A stretch of DNA of 64,000 nt from Candidatus Omnitrophota bacterium (GTDB lineage: Bacteria > Omnitrophota > Omnitrophia > Omnitrophales > Aquincolibacteriaceae), in contig JAUYMS010000050.1 in NCBI GenBank assembly GCA_030698625.1, positions 18,233 to 82,232 of the forward strand, written 5' to 3'. This document shows, one piece after another, positions 1 to 8,178 of this stretch (its first letter is position 1; the number at the start of each line of letters is the position of its first letter). The notes beneath the pieces are model-generated. The model saw only the letters and a list, made by a program, of their open reading frames with translations. It was not told where the DNA came from and did no database searches. A program made the position numbers and the translations under genes.

Positions 1-888
1 ATCGCTTGTCCATGTCATCCAAACAATCCCCTTTTCCTTCTTGAACCATGTCCATTGCCGTTTGGCAAGTCTTCGCGAATTACGCTTGATCAGTTCGCGC
101 GCCTCCCGAACTTTAACACGATCCGCGGTTCTGTTGTTTCTCACATGCGGCAACAGCTCCTTGTAACCCACAGCCTGCGACGCCGTTCTGGATAAACGCC
201 CCTGCGCCAGTCGTCTCACCTCGGCAAGCAAACCAGCCCGGAACATACGGTCAACGCGGGCATTGATACTCGCGTAGAGCTGTGATCGTTCTTGCGTAAT
301 GCCGATAACGCGCGGCTCAAAACCGAGCGCGGTAAGGGGCCTGCCCCGCCCCCGCCAGTAAGAGGGTTTCTTGCCCGACAGCTCCGCAATCTCCAAAGCC
401 CTTATGATTCTCCTTTTGTCGCTCGGTTTGATTCTTTCTGCCGCACAGGCATCCTTCCGTATTAAACGCGCATAGGCTTTCTTTAATCCTCCGGTCCTGA
501 TCTCCTTTTCCAGACGCGCACGGAACTTTGGATCCGCACCCGGTTGACCCGATAGCCCTTCGAGAAGAGATCGGATATAGAGACCGGTGCCCCCTACGAC
601 GATCGGCACCTTGCCCCGCTTGCTGATACTGCTGATTTTTTTCAGAGCAAGGCGTTGGTACTCATACACGGAAAAGGGGTTCCCCGGCGACCGCACATCG
701 ATGAGATGATGCGGAACCTGCCGGCGATCTCGACGGAGCGGTTTCGCAGTACCGATGGACATTCCGCGATAGACCTGCATGGAATCGGCTGAAACAATTT
801 CGCCGCCTATACGGCTTGCGAGAGTCACGGCTAAAGCGGATTTCCCGACCCCTGTCGGGCCGACTAAAAAAAGGACGAGTGGCTTCAC
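1..888 (-). CDS. miaA: tRNA dimethylallyltransferase (MiaA), 3' end outside window
   Basis: MiaA transfers the dimethylallyl group of DMAPP to N6 of A37 in tRNAs reading UNN codons, in the cytoplasm. Translating the minus strand from GTG at 886-888 gives 296 open codons to the window edge. Near the N-terminus is a P-loop, VGPTGVGKSALA, followed by SADSMQVYRGMSIGTAKP, the conserved MiaA DSxQVYxGxxIGTAKP signature. HHLIDVRSP matches the family HHLIDxxxP motif, and GGTGLYIRSLLEG is also typical. Family members are about 300 residues long, so only a few residues are missing. The GTG start overlaps the argS stop (ATGTGA), which suggests translational coupling. The identification is secure. The exact start is chosen from the overlap and the P-loop position. 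Confidence 0.95.
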   Translation of the reverse strand, partial: MKPLVLFLVGPTGVGKSALAVTLASRIGGEIVSADSMQVYRGMSIGTAKPLRRDRRQVPHHLIDVRSPGNPFSVYEYQRLALKKISSISKRGKVPIVVGGTGLYIRSLLEGLSGQPGADPKFRARLEKEIRTGGLKKAYARLIRKDACAAERIKPSDKRRIIRALEIAELSGKKPSYWRGRGRPLTALGFEPRVIGITQERSQLYASINARVDRMFRAGLLAEVRRLAQGRLSRTASQAVGYKELLPHVRNNRTADRVKVREARELIKRNSRRLAKRQWTWFKKEKGIVWMTWTSD

Positions 889-2552
889 ATCGACTCGGGC
901 TGTGAAATACCCAGTACTTCGAGGCCGCCTTTCAGGACAATGCGCGTCGCCTCCGACAAGAGCAGTCTCGCTTTTGTCACTTCGGGGTCATCGCCCAAAA
1001 CACGGTGCAGAGAATAAAACTTGTGAAACTTGACGGCCAGGTCACGCAAATAATCGGCCACCCGGTAGGGTTCCATGAACTCACTCGCTGAGACCACGGC
1101 CTTAGGGTATTCGGATATCACCTTAATAAGGTTTGTTTCCTCTTCGCTGCTCAGGAGCTTGAGGTCCGCCTTAGCGGGTACGGGCTGCTCGGCATTTCTG
1201 AGTATGCCCGAGATACGCGCATGGGCATATTGAAGATAGTAGACGGGGTTATCCTGTGATTTCTGGCGCGCCAGATCCAGATCAAAATCCAGATGGCTTT
1301 CCACCCTGCGCATGATAAAGAAAAAGCGCGTGGCGTCTACACCGACCTCCTCGTAAAGTTCGCGAAGCGTGACAAACTCCCCGGCCCTTGTGGACATGCG
1401 CACCGGCTCGCCCTTTCGGTACAAAGTCGTCAATTGCACGATGCGAATTTCGACTTGGCTCGCGTCATAGCCGAGGGCCTGGCATGCCGCCTTAAGGCGG
1501 GCGATGTATCCGTGATGATCAGGCCCCCAGAGGTTGATGAGACGATTGCAACCGCGTTCAAACTTCTGCCGGTGATAAGCGATATCCGGCGCCAGGTAAG
1601 TAAAATCGCCCGAGGATTTCCTGACCACGCGGTCTTTGTCATCACCGTAATCGGTGGATCGAAACCACAGTGCTCCGTCCTCTTCAAAGAGCTGCTTCTT
1701 TTCTGACAGATAATCGAGAGCCTTCGTAACGTGCCCTTTCTTATAGAGAGTCTGCTCACTGTAATAACTGTCGAAGGATACCCGCATTGTCTTAAGATCC
1801 GCACGGATGTCTGCCATCATGGCCTCCATCGCATAAACCCGGCAAACCTCCACGGCCTTTTCCTCAGTCTCCTTCAAGAGTGAATCATTTTTCTCCGCGA
1901 TGAGCTTCTTGGCAAGGTCCACGAGATAAGCGCCCTGATATCCGTCCTCGGGCAGCGCCTTGTCCATACCCAGTTCCTGACCGTACCGCGCCCATAAGCT
2001 CGCTCCGAGAAGTCCCATCTGCCGGCCGCCGTCGTTGAGATAGTATTCAGTAATGACCTCATGCCCGCTTTTGCAGAGGATGCGCGCCAAGGAATCTCCG
2101 ATGGCTGCCTGCCGGCCGTGCGCAATCGTTAACGGACCGGTCGGGTTCGCACTGACAAATTCTAATAAGACTTTCACGCCCTTACCGAAATCAGATTTGC
2201 CAAATTCCTTGCCCTTACGGATCACTTCCAGAAGGACCTCAGCCACCGAACCCTTCGCCATATAGAAATTAATGAACCCGCCGCCGGCAACCTGAAAGCG
2301 GTCAATGGCCTCAGCCTTGGGCAGGGCCTTGCCTTCTTCCATGATAAGTACGAGTTCGTCGGCTATAAGGGCAGGCTTTTCATGGACGAGTTTGGCGAGC
2401 TTAAAAGCAACATTGGAAGCAAAGTCACCGTGCGAGGGATCACGCGTGACGATAATTTCGAAACCAAAAGACTCCGGTACATCGACACCCTTGCGTTTAC
2501 AATAGTCAACGACTGTCTGGTCGATGAGATTATCTAGGAGGTCTTGTCCCAC
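885..2552 (-). CDS. argS: Arginyl-tRNA synthetase
   Basis: Class I aminoacyl-tRNA synthetase charging tRNA-Arg. The 555-residue length is normal. The N-terminal additional domain is recognisable (DPSHGDFASNVAFKLAK around 38-54). The HIGH-equivalent lies in SANPTGPLTIAHGR, residues 134-147. The KMSKS region appears as VRMSTRAGEFVTL near residue 382, the degenerate form common in bacterial ArgS. The DALR anticodon-binding domain includes PVYYLQYAHARI. The start is GTG, directly after the rsfS stop codon (TAAGTG), and the stop overlaps the miaA start, so the three genes are tightly packed in one transcript. Confidence 0.97.
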   Translation of the reverse strand: MGQDLLDNLIDQTVVDYCKRKGVDVPESFGFEIIVTRDPSHGDFASNVAFKLAKLVHEKPALIADELVLIMEEGKALPKAEAIDRFQVAGGGFINFYMAKGSVAEVLLEVIRKGKEFGKSDFGKGVKVLLEFVSANPTGPLTIAHGRQAAIGDSLARILCKSGHEVITEYYLNDGGRQMGLLGASLWARYGQELGMDKALPEDGYQGAYLVDLAKKLIAEKNDSLLKETEEKAVEVCRVYAMEAMMADIRADLKTMRVSFDSYYSEQTLYKKGHVTKALDYLSEKKQLFEEDGALWFRSTDYGDDKDRVVRKSSGDFTYLAPDIAYHRQKFERGCNRLINLWGPDHHGYIARLKAACQALGYDASQVEIRIVQLTTLYRKGEPVRMSTRAGEFVTLRELYEEVGVDATRFFFIMRRVESHLDFDLDLARQKSQDNPVYYLQYAHARISGILRNAEQPVPAKADLKLLSSEEETNLIKVISEYPKAVVSASEFMEPYRVADYLRDLAVKFHKFYSLHRVLGDDPEVTKARLLLSEATRIVLKGGLEVLGISQPESM

Positions 2553-2888
2553 TTACTTCACCTTGGCGGAGTCACCCCAGAGGGTTTCCAAACTGTAAAA
2601 AGAGCGGGTTTCCCGATAGAAGACGTGGACCAGCACCGCACCGTAGTCCAACAGCACCCATTCACCGGTTGTCAGCCCCTCAACATGCCAGGGCCTCTCC
2701 TTCTTCTTTTTCAGGGTTTCCACAATATGCTCGGCAATCGCGCGGACCTGCCGATCGGAATTCCCGTGGGCAATGAAGAAGTAGTTAGCGGCGCTGGTGA
2801 GCTTCCCTACATCAAGGATAACGGGGTCTACGGCCTGTTTGTCTTCGGCGGCCTGCCGAGCAAGAAGGGCAATACGTTTAGGCTGCAA
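2553..2888 (-). CDS. rsfS: Ribosomal silencing factor RsfS (YbeB/Iojap family)
   Basis: RsfS binds L14 on the large ribosomal subunit and blocks subunit joining in starvation or stationary phase. The 111-residue protein has the family pattern: DVGKLTSAANYFFIAHGNSDRQ, then HVEGLTTGEWVLLDYGAVLVHVF and a C-terminal FYSLETLWGD. The start is TTG at 2886-2888. In that frame a TAA lies two codons further upstream, and a GGAGG sits about 12 nt before the TTG, so no other upstream start is possible. It follows ogt by 33 bp and abuts argS. RsfS is often next to nadD elsewhere. Here nadE is in the same operon. Confidence 0.95.
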   Translation of the reverse strand: MQPKRIALLARQAAEDKQAVDPVILDVGKLTSAANYFFIAHGNSDRQVRAIAEHIVETLKKKKERPWHVEGLTTGEWVLLDYGAVLVHVFYRETRSFYSLETLWGDSAKVK

Positions 2889-2921
2889 GCTGATTTAATA
2901 CCTCCATAGGTTTCTAGTATA

Positions 2922-3398
2922 TCAGGTCGCCTCACCGGCTTCAATTGCCAGGAGCTTCCTTTTCCACGCCATTCCGCCTGAGTAACCGCCAAGAGCACCG
3001 CCTGAGCGAACCACCCGGTGGCAAGGGAGGATGATCGGAAGACGGTTTTTTCGCATTACCGACCCTACAGCCCTGCTGGCCCGGGGATATCCTGCCCTTT
3101 TTGCGAGCTCCTGATAGCTGATGCGATCTCCCGGACGGACTTTCGCCAATGTCCGCAGCACCTTTTTCTCAAATGGGGTATAGCCTGAAAGATCGACGGG
3201 TACCCGTTTGAACGAAGCGGGACTCCCATGCACATACTTCCGCAGGATTCCAGCGGCTTGCGCAAGACTTTGCGAATGATGCGAACCGGCCGGCCTCTTG
3301 GCCTTCGCCGATCGCGGAAAGCGAAGCCGATACAATCCCTGCTCCGATGCTTCCAAAGTGAAACTTCCGTAACGAGTCTTTACATTCGTCTTTTTCAT
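2922..3398 (-). CDS. ogt: Methylated-DNA--protein-cysteine methyltransferase
   Basis: Suicide repair protein that removes the alkyl group from O6-alkylguanine onto its own cysteine. It has 158 residues. The catalytic motif PCHRVV has Cys126, preceded by the helix-turn-helix region SYQELAKRAGYPRASRAVGSVMRKNRLP and followed by GGALGGYSGGMAWKRKLLAIE, the usual C-terminal signature. The N-terminal half is short and divergent, as in Ogt/MGMT-type proteins without an Ada regulatory domain. The ATG overlaps the ald stop (ATGA), which indicates coupling to the upstream gene. Confidence 0.95.
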   Translation of the reverse strand: MKKTNVKTRYGSFTLEASEQGLYRLRFPRSAKAKRPAGSHHSQSLAQAAGILRKYVHGSPASFKRVPVDLSGYTPFEKKVLRTLAKVRPGDRISYQELAKRAGYPRASRAVGSVMRKNRLPIILPCHRVVRSGGALGGYSGGMAWKRKLLAIEAGEAT

Positions 3399-4522
3399 TT
3401 TTTGTGTGCCTCCCTGATTTTCAGATCCAGGAGCTTTCCGCCCCGGACATTGACCGCAGATCTTAACTCCGGAAACTTTTGCAGCGCTTCCTCAAAATTA
3501 ACTGCCATGGCCTCGGTGTAAGAGACGGACGCGGCAGTAAGAGCATCGGAGGCCCCCCTTCCGCAATAGGCCGGAATATTGGCAACCGCAAAGCGAATGT
3601 TGCCTAGAGAATCTCGATAAAGGGGCTCATCATAAGTCGTTGAGTGAGACTCGGGGAAATTCCCCCCCTGGTCAATGGCGACATCCATGATCAGCTTAGG
3701 TCGCAGCCGACTCATGGCCCGGAACATTTGTTCATCAAGCACATGCAGGGCACGTGCCCCCGTCTGATGGACGCACCCAAGCAGCATTTCGCTTTCCGCG
3801 AGCAAAGCCTGAGTGATTTCCTCCGGAGCCAATGCGGTCGCCGGGATAGCCTCGCGTTTCGCCGCGTTCTTTTCTATAACCGTGACCTCACCGCCGAGTG
3901 CTTGTGCGAATTCCATAGCCTTTATGCCGGCCACACCCCCGCCGAAGATCATCACCCTGCCGAGAGACAAACCTTCGGGCGGATTCGGATAGACATCAGC
4001 AATAGCCTGCATTTGCTGTCTAAAATCATCCGGTAAATGCAGTGACTCTGCCGCAAATAGGTTGCAACTTCGAAAATAAGCGCCGTAAGCCACGGCCAAT
4101 GCACCGGCAACCTCACTCATCGGTGCCAGAAGCGGCCTTTTATCACCGACCTCGAGCGTCTCAAACGCAATTGCTGTGACTCGTGCCGCTTCTAGGGCGC
4201 GGACTAAATCGCATTGCTCAGGCGACGCCAAATGGAGAAAGCAAAAGAGAACCTGCCCTTCGCGCAGCAGATGAAACTCCTGAGCGATCGGCTCCTTGAC
4301 CTTCTGAATCAAGTCACAGGTACCGTATACGGCAGCGGCATCCCGCGCAAGCTCAGCACCCGCCGCAACGTAATCTCGATCGGAATAACCTGACCCGGCA
4401 CCCGCTCCGCGCTCGACAACAACGCGCAGCCCATGCCCTTTGAGTTCACTGACTCCCTGCGGCGTAAGACCGACACGCCGTTCGCCGGTCTTAACTTCGC
4501 GCGGGATGCCAACCGTATTCAT
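3395..4522 (-). CDS. ald: Alanine dehydrogenase
   Basis: NAD-dependent interconversion of L-alanine with pyruvate plus ammonia. The length of 375 residues is normal for the family. The N-terminus GIPREVKTGERRVGLTP is the family signature. QKVKEP (Lys76) and FLHLA (His97) correspond to the substrate and catalytic Lys/His pair. The Rossmann motif is FGGGVAGIKAMEFAQALG, and DVAIDQGGNFPESHSTTYDEP is the conserved C-terminal segment. The divergent FGGGVAG (usually GGGVVG) and ANIPAYCGRGAS (usually ANMPGAVPRTS) suggest an older lineage or shifted specificity, so a related deamino/transhydrogenase-fold role cannot be excluded. It is 6 bp downstream of nadE. Confidence 0.9.
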   Translation of the reverse strand: MNTVGIPREVKTGERRVGLTPQGVSELKGHGLRVVVERGAGAGSGYSDRDYVAAGAELARDAAAVYGTCDLIQKVKEPIAQEFHLLREGQVLFCFLHLASPEQCDLVRALEAARVTAIAFETLEVGDKRPLLAPMSEVAGALAVAYGAYFRSCNLFAAESLHLPDDFRQQMQAIADVYPNPPEGLSLGRVMIFGGGVAGIKAMEFAQALGGEVTVIEKNAAKREAIPATALAPEEITQALLAESEMLLGCVHQTGARALHVLDEQMFRAMSRLRPKLIMDVAIDQGGNFPESHSTTYDEPLYRDSLGNIRFAVANIPAYCGRGASDALTAASVSYTEAMAVNFEEALQKFPELRSAVNVRGGKLLDLKIREAHKK

Positions 4523-4528
4523 AGGAAG

Positions 4529-6214
4529 TTAACGGTCAAAACGATTCGTGATGGGCATGCGGCGGCCAAACCAGGCCTTTTGGGTTACCCGCAGGATAGG
4601 CGGTGTCTGCCGGCGCTTGTATTCGTTGTGATCCACCCTGCGAATAGCATCCTTAACCGTGGCTGCCGAAATGCCGCGCGGCCTAACCATTTCCTGAATC
4701 TCATCCCGGCTGCGGTTCTCTTCTATATATTGATACAGAACCTCATCCAGCAAATCATACGGAGGCAAGGAATCTTCGTCCTTCTGGTCGGGCCTCAGTT
4801 CCGCCGAGGGCGGCTTCCTGATAATCACGTCCGGAATGACCTCCTTATCGCGGTTGCGGTACCATGCCAGCCGGTACACATCGCTCTTATAAACGTCTCC
4901 GAGAACGCAAAGCCCCCCGGCCATGTCCCCATACAGCGTACAATAGCCCATCGCCAATTCCGATTTATTCCCGGTGGATAACAGCAAGCGCCCCTCGTCG
5001 TTCGACAGATACATCAGTTCAAGCCCGCGAATTCTGGCCTGTAGATTTTCCATAGCCAGTGTGATCTTCTTTTTCCCCTTAGCTTTTCGGCCGCTGCGCT
5101 GTGCGTCGTAGGCCTTCACCAAGTAATCATATTTACCCCGAATCGGGTAGTTGCGGAACTCAATCCCCAGCCTCTTGGCCAGCTCCTCGGAGTCCTTCCA
5201 ACTGCCGCGGGATGAAAAACCACTCGGCATGGTCACACCCAATACCGCATCTTTCCCGAGAGCATCGACGGCCAACGCTGCCACCACGGCGGAATCAATA
5301 CCTCCGCTCAAACCAATGACGACCTTGCGAAAGCCGTTCTTGCTGCAATAGTCTGAAATGCCCAAGCACAGCGCCTCATACATCTCAGCGGGCTCATTAA
5401 TAGGCGGCAAAACAATACCCTGTTCTTCAGGACGCGGAGATTCCCAATCAAAGAAACACAATTCTTCCTTGAACGGTTTCGCCCGAAATAGAACGCGCCC
5501 CTTGGAATCCACGAAGACGCTGCGGCCGTCAAAGATCAGGTCGTCCTGGCCGCCAACCTGGTTCACATAGAGTAGCGGGCAGCGGGATCGGACGGCATGC
5601 CGCTTCAACAGGCTGTCGCGAACGCCGGCAACACCGCGGTAATAAGGGGATGCCGAGATATTAATGATGAGCTGCGCTCTTTGCGAGACAAGGTCACTGA
5701 CCGGTTTGTGCGCGTAGCCCTGATCCCACAGGTCTTCACAGATCGTCGGGCCCACACGACCGAGGCGCCATGGGATGACTTTACTGGCTTTGCCGGACTC
5801 AAAAAATAATTCTTCTAAGAAGACGTCATAAGTCGGGAGCAGACGCTTATGCTGCTTGGCCTTGATCTTGCCTCCCTCAAGCCAGGCCAGCGCATTATAG
5901 CTGCGGGCTGGGTGATGATTGGCTCCGGGCGGCTGCTTGGCCGCAGGCTCGACAAAACCCAAAACTACGGCGGTCTTCTTCCCTTTTGTCGCGAGGGCAA
6001 TACGGTCGAGATGCTTTAAACCCTCGGAGACAAAACCCGCCTTATTGGCAAGGTCCCATACCGGATAGCCCGAAAGCGCCAGTTCCGGGAAGACAATGAT
6101 ATCGGCTTTTCGCTGCTGGGCGCGCCGAACCCACGCCAGGATTTTGCGGACATTGCCGGCATAATCTCCGACTGTCGGGTTCATTTGTGCTATGGCAAAT
6201 CGTATCTTCTTCAA
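4529..6214 (-). CDS. nadE: Glutamine-dependent NAD+ synthetase
   Basis: Converts deamido-NAD+ to NAD+ with ATP and glutamine-derived ammonia. It has two domains in 561 residues. The N-terminal nitrilase-type glutaminase carries Glu44 (FPELALSGYP), Lys124 in KQHKRLLP and Cys159 (GPTICEDLWDQGY). The C-terminal synthetase has the PP-loop SGGIDS at 303-308, then GVTMPSGFSSRGSWKDSEELAKRLG and STGNKSELAMGYCTLYGDMAGGL. The start is TTG at 6212-6214, supported by GGAGGAG six bases upstream. That ribosome-binding site partly overlaps an 18-bp perfect palindrome (6224-6241). Confidence 0.97.
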   Translation of the reverse strand: MKKIRFAIAQMNPTVGDYAGNVRKILAWVRRAQQRKADIIVFPELALSGYPVWDLANKAGFVSEGLKHLDRIALATKGKKTAVVLGFVEPAAKQPPGANHHPARSYNALAWLEGGKIKAKQHKRLLPTYDVFLEELFFESGKASKVIPWRLGRVGPTICEDLWDQGYAHKPVSDLVSQRAQLIINISASPYYRGVAGVRDSLLKRHAVRSRCPLLYVNQVGGQDDLIFDGRSVFVDSKGRVLFRAKPFKEELCFFDWESPRPEEQGIVLPPINEPAEMYEALCLGISDYCSKNGFRKVVIGLSGGIDSAVVAALAVDALGKDAVLGVTMPSGFSSRGSWKDSEELAKRLGIEFRNYPIRGKYDYLVKAYDAQRSGRKAKGKKKITLAMENLQARIRGLELMYLSNDEGRLLLSTGNKSELAMGYCTLYGDMAGGLCVLGDVYKSDVYRLAWYRNRDKEVIPDVIIRKPPSAELRPDQKDEDSLPPYDLLDEVLYQYIEENRSRDEIQEMVRPRGISAATVKDAIRRVDHNEYKRRQTPPILRVTQKAWFGRRMPITNRFDR

Positions 6215-6223
6215 TCGAATCTC

Positions 6224-6241
6224 CTCCGCCGTACGGCGGAG
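6224..6241 (-). promoter_or_regulatory. Perfect 18-bp palindrome overlapping the nadE ribosome-binding site
   Basis: CTCCGCCGTACGGCGGAG is fully self-complementary. On the transcribed strand its 3' arm ends in GGAG, and the next bases GAG complete the Shine-Dalgarno of nadE. Folding would partly hide the ribosome-binding site. No T-run follows in the direction of transcription, so it is not a typical terminator. It could instead be an operator for a dimeric repressor. Confidence 0.45.
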
Positions 6242-6276
6242 TATAGCACAACAAACCTTAATTTAGGATAAGGGCC

Positions 6277-7098
6277 TTACGGACGCGAGGGGTGGGATGA
6301 TGACTTGAGTTCTTGGGACTTCTCTGAGAGCGCGACCCGCATGCGCTCAATGTAAATGGCATGCCCGACAAGCGTAGCAAAGACACTCGCCTTCTTGACA
6401 TCATGCGCCGTAAACTTGTCGCGGGTTGCGGTCCGGTTCATATTCAAGACACCGAGCACTTGCTCGCCGAAACTGATAGGACATACCAGAGAGGACCGAA
6501 TAAGCGGATTTCCTTCAATGCCGCGGAAGAGCATGTAATTTTCAAGTCCCCCGTTGATGAGAAACTCGCGCTTCTGCTGAACGGCCAGACCGGCAACACG
6601 TTCACCGACATCCAGATGAACCTTACGCGAAGTCTCCATGCTGATACCGCGCCCGGCGGCGATATAGAGTTTATTCTTCGAATCGATCAACATAAGAGAA
6701 CCTTCGTCGGCATTAAAGAGAGTGCCCGTCAATTCCATGGCTTTGTCTAGCAGACTCTTCAAGCCGTCCGATGAAAAGAGCGGAAAGCACAATTCGTACA
6801 TGGCTGTCGACTTGACCTCGGCCTGCTGTAATTCACGGGTCTTATCGAGAAGCTCGTTGACCTTCTCTCTCAGTTCCACCTTTAATTCGTCATGGCGCAA
6901 TTCCAGGGAGCGCACCAGAAGCCCGACGGATACCGAAAAGAGCAATCCCATGGCGAGAATAAAGTGACTAAAAAGGCTTCGGTCGAGGGGGTTTTCGGAA
7001 TTAAAGTAGCTGTCCCATGCCAGGAAGCTGAATAGGAGAGACACCATAAAGACAACCAGTGACGCTCTAAATTGACTACGGCTCGTTGTATCATTCAT
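6277..7098 (-). CDS. Membrane-anchored GAF-domain protein
   Basis: This 273-residue protein has two hydrophobic segments near the N-terminus (about 12-30 and 43-62), then a charged heptad-like linker (about 66-97) and a GAF domain (about 105-255) marked by LLDKAMELTGTLFNADEGSLMLID, DVGERVAGLAVQQ and SSLVCPISFGEQVLGVLNM. It has no kinase, GGDEF or phosphatase output domain, so it is probably a sensor or partner protein whose output lies elsewhere. It is the first gene of the block, 62 bp before nadE. Its ligand cannot be told from sequence. Confidence 0.8.
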   Translation of the reverse strand: MNDTTSRSQFRASLVVFMVSLLFSFLAWDSYFNSENPLDRSLFSHFILAMGLLFSVSVGLLVRSLELRHDELKVELREKVNELLDKTRELQQAEVKSTAMYELCFPLFSSDGLKSLLDKAMELTGTLFNADEGSLMLIDSKNKLYIAAGRGISMETSRKVHLDVGERVAGLAVQQKREFLINGGLENYMLFRGIEGNPLIRSSLVCPISFGEQVLGVLNMNRTATRDKFTAHDVKKASVFATLVGHAIYIERMRVALSEKSQELKSSSHPSRP

Positions 7099-7120
7099 AC
7101 GCGATTAGTCCCTATAAAAA

Positions 7121-7148
7121 ACGATAGCATGCTTTATCAATTTTACAA
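7121..7148 (-). promoter_or_regulatory. Candidate promoter for the GAF-nadE-ald-ogt-rsfS-argS-miaA operon
   Basis: On the minus strand, TTGTAA (7143-7148) is separated by 16 nt from TATCGT (7121-7126), which is preceded by TGC, an extended -10 element. An alternative pairing (TTGATA further downstream) is also possible, so the assignment is tentative. It sits between the giant A terminator and the first operon gene, where a promoter is expected. Confidence 0.35.
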
Positions 7149-7191
7149 GATGCACAAGGCTAATTATATCAAAGGGTTAGGTGAAAAGATT

Positions 7192-7224
7192 AAGGGGAAG
7201 TGACTGAAATAGCCACCTCCCCTT
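7192..7224 (-). terminator. Hairpin terminator after giant A
   Basis: Arms 7192-7204 and 7212-7224 form a 13-bp stem with a 7-nt loop. Two positions pair as G-U on the minus-strand RNA but would be A-C mismatches on the plus strand, which supports a minus-strand transcript. The stem is followed by TTAATCTTTTC. It lies about 40 bp beyond the giant A stop codon. Confidence 0.65.
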
Positions 7225-7266
7225 TGCGCCCGGAAGTTCGGGATAATGCCAATAATGATACTTTTG

Positions 7267-8178
7267 TTAGGCAGCGACGGCCAAACGGCGTACGGCTTGA
7301 ATCATGGTCGTAACGTAGGTAATGACTTCTGCGGTATAGCCCTGGCGCTTCATTTCGATTTCGAGCTGAATAATCGTGCGTTTATTGAGCAGTGAGCCGC
7401 GGAGCAAGTCGGCCGTGATCAGCAGGGCCGTAGCCAGCGGGAGAACCTGCCCCTTATCGACGCGCGCCACATTCGAATAACCCACGCGCTCCAGCTCATC
7501 GGATTCCCCGATCAATGCCGTTTCATCATTCTTATTCCGGCCTCCGGCGGCGCGGCGCACCTGCCTGACGAGTTCGAGCGTACTCGAGCTTGCCAGCACT
7601 TCAAGATGGACCTGATCGGCAAGTTTTGCGGTCGCTCCGAGATTCGTCAAAGTCTGCCTCAATGCCGCGCCGAACTTGCGCTCGTCCGCATCCGTAGGCA
7701 GGAAAAGACTAAAACGATCTTGAGGATTAGCCATCAACATCACTGCCAGCAGGATCAAGGTGGTGTCATCTTCGATCTCGGTGCCGGTCGGCGACTCTAA
7801 GAGATGAACGGCGCTATCGGTATGGCCTTCCAAAAGATCGGCAAACGGTCCGAGCGCCGCCTTCGCGGTATCCAGCACCAGGTTTGCTTTTTCACGATTT
7901 TCGAAAGCACTGCCGTTGATCGTTCGCAGCAACAAGGCCAGCGCTTCCAGTTCCGAAATATTGAGTTCACCGGCCAGATTTTGCACTGTCTGATAAAGCC
8001 CGGCACTTTCTTCGGCAATCGCAACAAGCTGTGCGCTCAAGGCGACGGCCAGCACGACATTTGTCGTCAGTTGCTGTGCGCTGCGGTTCGCCGCAGCCGT
8101 CGAAACTCCTCGCGTCGCGTCAATAGGCCGCAATTGCGCCACCGGATTATCCGACCGCGAATCACGCAATTCCGAGCG
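7267..8178 (-). other. Module A12: RSELR (8164-8178), C-terminal domain, residues 4655-4957
   Basis: Site codons are CGC TCG GAA TTG CGT. A mostly helical 300-residue tail contains EDDTTLILLAVMLMANPQDR and, near the end, VDKGQVLPLATALLITADLLRG. That last segment loosely resembles the tail motif of B and C (ALLGAVPLSQGTILV), but the similarity is too weak to call homology by eye. Confidence 0.45.
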
